This document shows, one piece after another, positions 6,295 to 6,709 of a DNA stretch of 6,709 nucleotides. Within the stretch, counting starts at the first letter, position 1, and each line of letters begins with the position of its first letter. A model generated the notes under the pieces. That model made no database searches, had not been told where the DNA came from, and saw only the letters and a program-made list of their open reading frames with translations. Origin of the DNA: Chlamydiia bacterium (GTDB lineage: Bacteria; Chlamydiota; Chlamydiia; Chlamydiales; JAAZZY01). A program made the position numbers and the translations under genes. The DNA is taken from contig JAAZZY010000020.1 in assembly GCA_014239035.1 (NCBI GenBank), positions 1 to 6,709 of the forward strand, given 5' to 3'.

Positions 6295-6636
6295 TTAACT
6301 TTCTTGAGTAGGAACCGAAGGATCTTCTAAAACATAATCATTTTTCCAGGCTCCACTCTTATAACGCAACCAATAGATAGCAAAATCAAAAAAGCAATAG
6401 AGGGCAACAATTAACCAAACTTGCGAAACAGAGATGTGCAGATAACTTGAAAAAAAGTAGACAGGCAAAAGAAGCAAGAACCATGGAGCAAGAGATCCTA
6501 CACACATAATAAAACGCGTATCAGATGCAGCAGTTAGCATTCCTACAGCAATCCAGGTCATCCCATCAAAAAGATAGCCTAAGCACAAAAAAAGACTTGA
6601 TATTTTCATCTGCTTTAAAAAATGAGGATCTAGTGC
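6295..6636 (-). pseudogene. MATE-family efflux transporter, C-terminal remnant
   Basis: The frame encodes a product of about 104 residues from the Met at 6609, with roughly nine further in-frame codons before a TAG (6639-6637) and, beyond it, a TAA (6663-6661). It contains three hydrophobic helices, roughly residues 4-28, 32-57 and 60-84. It matches the last three helices and tail of MATE Na+/H+-coupled multidrug antiporters: the FDG...VGMLTAASDTRF segment, the Pro-Trp-bearing helix, and the final RYKSGAWK. A functional MATE protein has about 12 helices and 450 residues, so roughly three quarters is missing. I found no good continuation in any minus-strand frame to the window edge, which points to deletion or replacement. 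The missing part could still be frameshifted outside the window. Confidence 0.7.
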
Positions 6637-6709
6637 CTAGATATATTCAAAAGATAAAAGTTATTGCAACAGGTGAATTGAATAAGGCTGTTACTATTCA
6701 AGGATTATC
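6525..6709 (+). CDS. Possible 3'-partial gene entering at the right edge
   Basis: A plus-strand frame is open from ATG 6525 to the last base (61 complete codons), opposite the MATE remnant up to about 6636. The part beyond the remnant, from about 6621, reads NEDLVPRYIQKIKVIATG and onward, which looks protein-like with ordinary composition. The first 30 codons are antisense to the remnant and may not be coding. TTG at 6597 is another possible start. No ribosome binding site is seen before either, so the true beginning is unsure. I do not recognise the product. It may be the neighbour whose arrival truncated the transporter gene, or a broken gene itself. Confidence 0.3.
   Translation, partial: MQQLAFLQQSRSSHQKDSLSTKKDLIFSSALKNEDLVPRYIQKIKVIATGELNKAVTIQGL

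Overview
This is an AT-rich, gene-dense bacterial window with two long, low-complexity or coiled-coil proteins that I cannot assign to a family, one recognisable DUF4139-family gene, and the decayed end of a MATE-type transporter gene. Three things suggest a host-associated, probably intracellular, Gram-negative bacterium (Chlamydiota-like or a similar lineage). The first protein carries a complete eukaryote-type IQ (calmodulin-binding) motif. There is an orphan protein of over 1000 residues rich in coiled coil. A transporter gene is degrading. The lineage is inference only; no rRNA or housekeeping marker is present.

Layout. Positions 2-1195 (+) are the C-terminal 397 codons of an Ala/Thr/Lys-rich repeat protein whose start lies left of the window; it ends with the IQ motif and a basic amphipathic tail. 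Two rho-independent terminators follow (1216-1238 and 1274-1307). Next comes an AT-rich spacer with four 11-bp phased repeat units (1344-1387), then a strong sigma70-type extended -10 promoter (1434-1462). This promoter drives the 1060-residue coiled-coil gene at 1511-4693 (+). That gene converges on the DUF4139 gene at 4690-6213 (-), and the two stop codons share the palindrome CTAG, leaving no space between them. The DUF4139 gene has its own extended -10 promoter (6255-6284, minus strand), whose -10 hexamer is flanked on both sides by TTAAGAT. The right end holds a C-terminal MATE fragment (6295-6636, minus strand), cut off by in-frame stops, and an overlapping plus-strand reading frame that runs off the window edge.

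How they work together. Each complete gene has its own promoter, so no operon is visible. The two plus-strand coiled-coil or repeat proteins are plausible host-interaction or structural proteins. The DUF4139 protein and the coiled-coil gene may share a regulator, because TTAAGAT direct repeats and an exact TTAAGATATTA 11-mer occur upstream of both. None of these functional links is proven by sequence alone.
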